Of a DNA stretch of 64,000 nt, positions 63,972 through 64,000 are shown piece by piece; position 1 is the stretch's first letter, and every line of letters starts with the position of its first letter. This DNA comes from Variovorax sp. J2L1-78 (GTDB lineage: Bacteria; Pseudomonadota; Gammaproteobacteria; Burkholderiales; Burkholderiaceae_C). A model generated the notes under the pieces. It did no database searches. It saw only the letters and a program-made list of their open reading frames with translations, and was not told where the DNA came from. A program made the position numbers and the translations under genes. The DNA is taken from positions 362,501 through 426,500 of the forward strand of contig NZ_JASZYB010000002.1 in NCBI RefSeq assembly GCF_030317205.1, read 5' to 3'.

Positions 63972-64000
63972 CGCGGCTCCTTCGGTGCGCGTGGTCAGCG

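Overview
The window is high-GC bacterial chromosome with dense operons and many 1-4 nt ATGA/GTGA gene overlaps. Gene content and order (mreBCD-mrdA next to gatCAB, pyrE beside an exonuclease III gene, Burkholderia-type porin, many LysR regulators and orphan solute-binding proteins) point to a betaproteobacterium, most likely Comamonadaceae close to Variovorax. This placement is inferred from protein resemblance, not from a search. I see no tRNA, rRNA, CRISPR array, transposase or phage gene.

Layout. 0-3.5 kb: a LysR fragment, a beta-alanine:pyruvate-type aminotransferase and a GMC oxidoreductase. 3.5-3.95 kb: a gene-free, repeat-rich spacer. 3.97-10.7 kb: a minus-strand operon joining a polyamine/opine-type ABC importer to a three-subunit FAD/[2Fe-2S] amine or opine oxidase, divergent from an IclR regulator with a clear double operator between them. 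11.6-17.2 kb: LysR, ALDH7-type dehydrogenase, class I aminotransferase and a ThDP enzyme. 17.2-28.2 kb: the housekeeping core, namely cell-shape genes (mrdA, mreD, mreC, mreB), the tRNA-dependent amidotransferase (gatCAB), pyrE and xth, plus one candidate small RNA. 28.2-38.8 kb: a periplasmic molybdenum aldehyde oxidase operon (paoABC-like), an alpha/beta hydrolase-MFS operon, two paralogous LysR regulators, and a cupin/CMD pair.

38.8-64 kb is the most interesting part: two long minus-strand operons for uptake and stepwise hydrolysis of nitrogen-rich rings and ureides. The first (about 48.8 to 38.8 kb) carries a cysteine hydrolase, two NMT1-type binding proteins with permease and ATPase, an SDR, a dihydroorotase/allantoinase-like amidohydrolase, a cyanuric acid hydrolase/barbiturase-family ring-opening enzyme, a deaminase-type amidohydrolase and a DUF3830 protein. 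The second (about 64 to 52.9 kb) carries AtzG and AtzE (1-carboxybiuret hydrolase), a TctC-type binding protein, a complete BMP/nucleoside-type ABC importer, a formamidase, a biuret hydrolase, a second related cysteine hydrolase and a GntR regulator. Together they suggest import, deamination, ring opening to a carboxybiuret-like product, then release of ammonia by AtzEG and/or biuret hydrolase toward allophanate. Allophanate hydrolase and AtzH are not in the window and may lie beyond 64 kb. Three sites with sigma-54 -24/-12 geometry precede transcription units here, as expected for nitrogen-controlled genes.

A 229-bp element with 20-bp inverted ends occurs twice, in opposite orientation (3487-3715 and 54385-54613), about 94% identical by my hand alignment.
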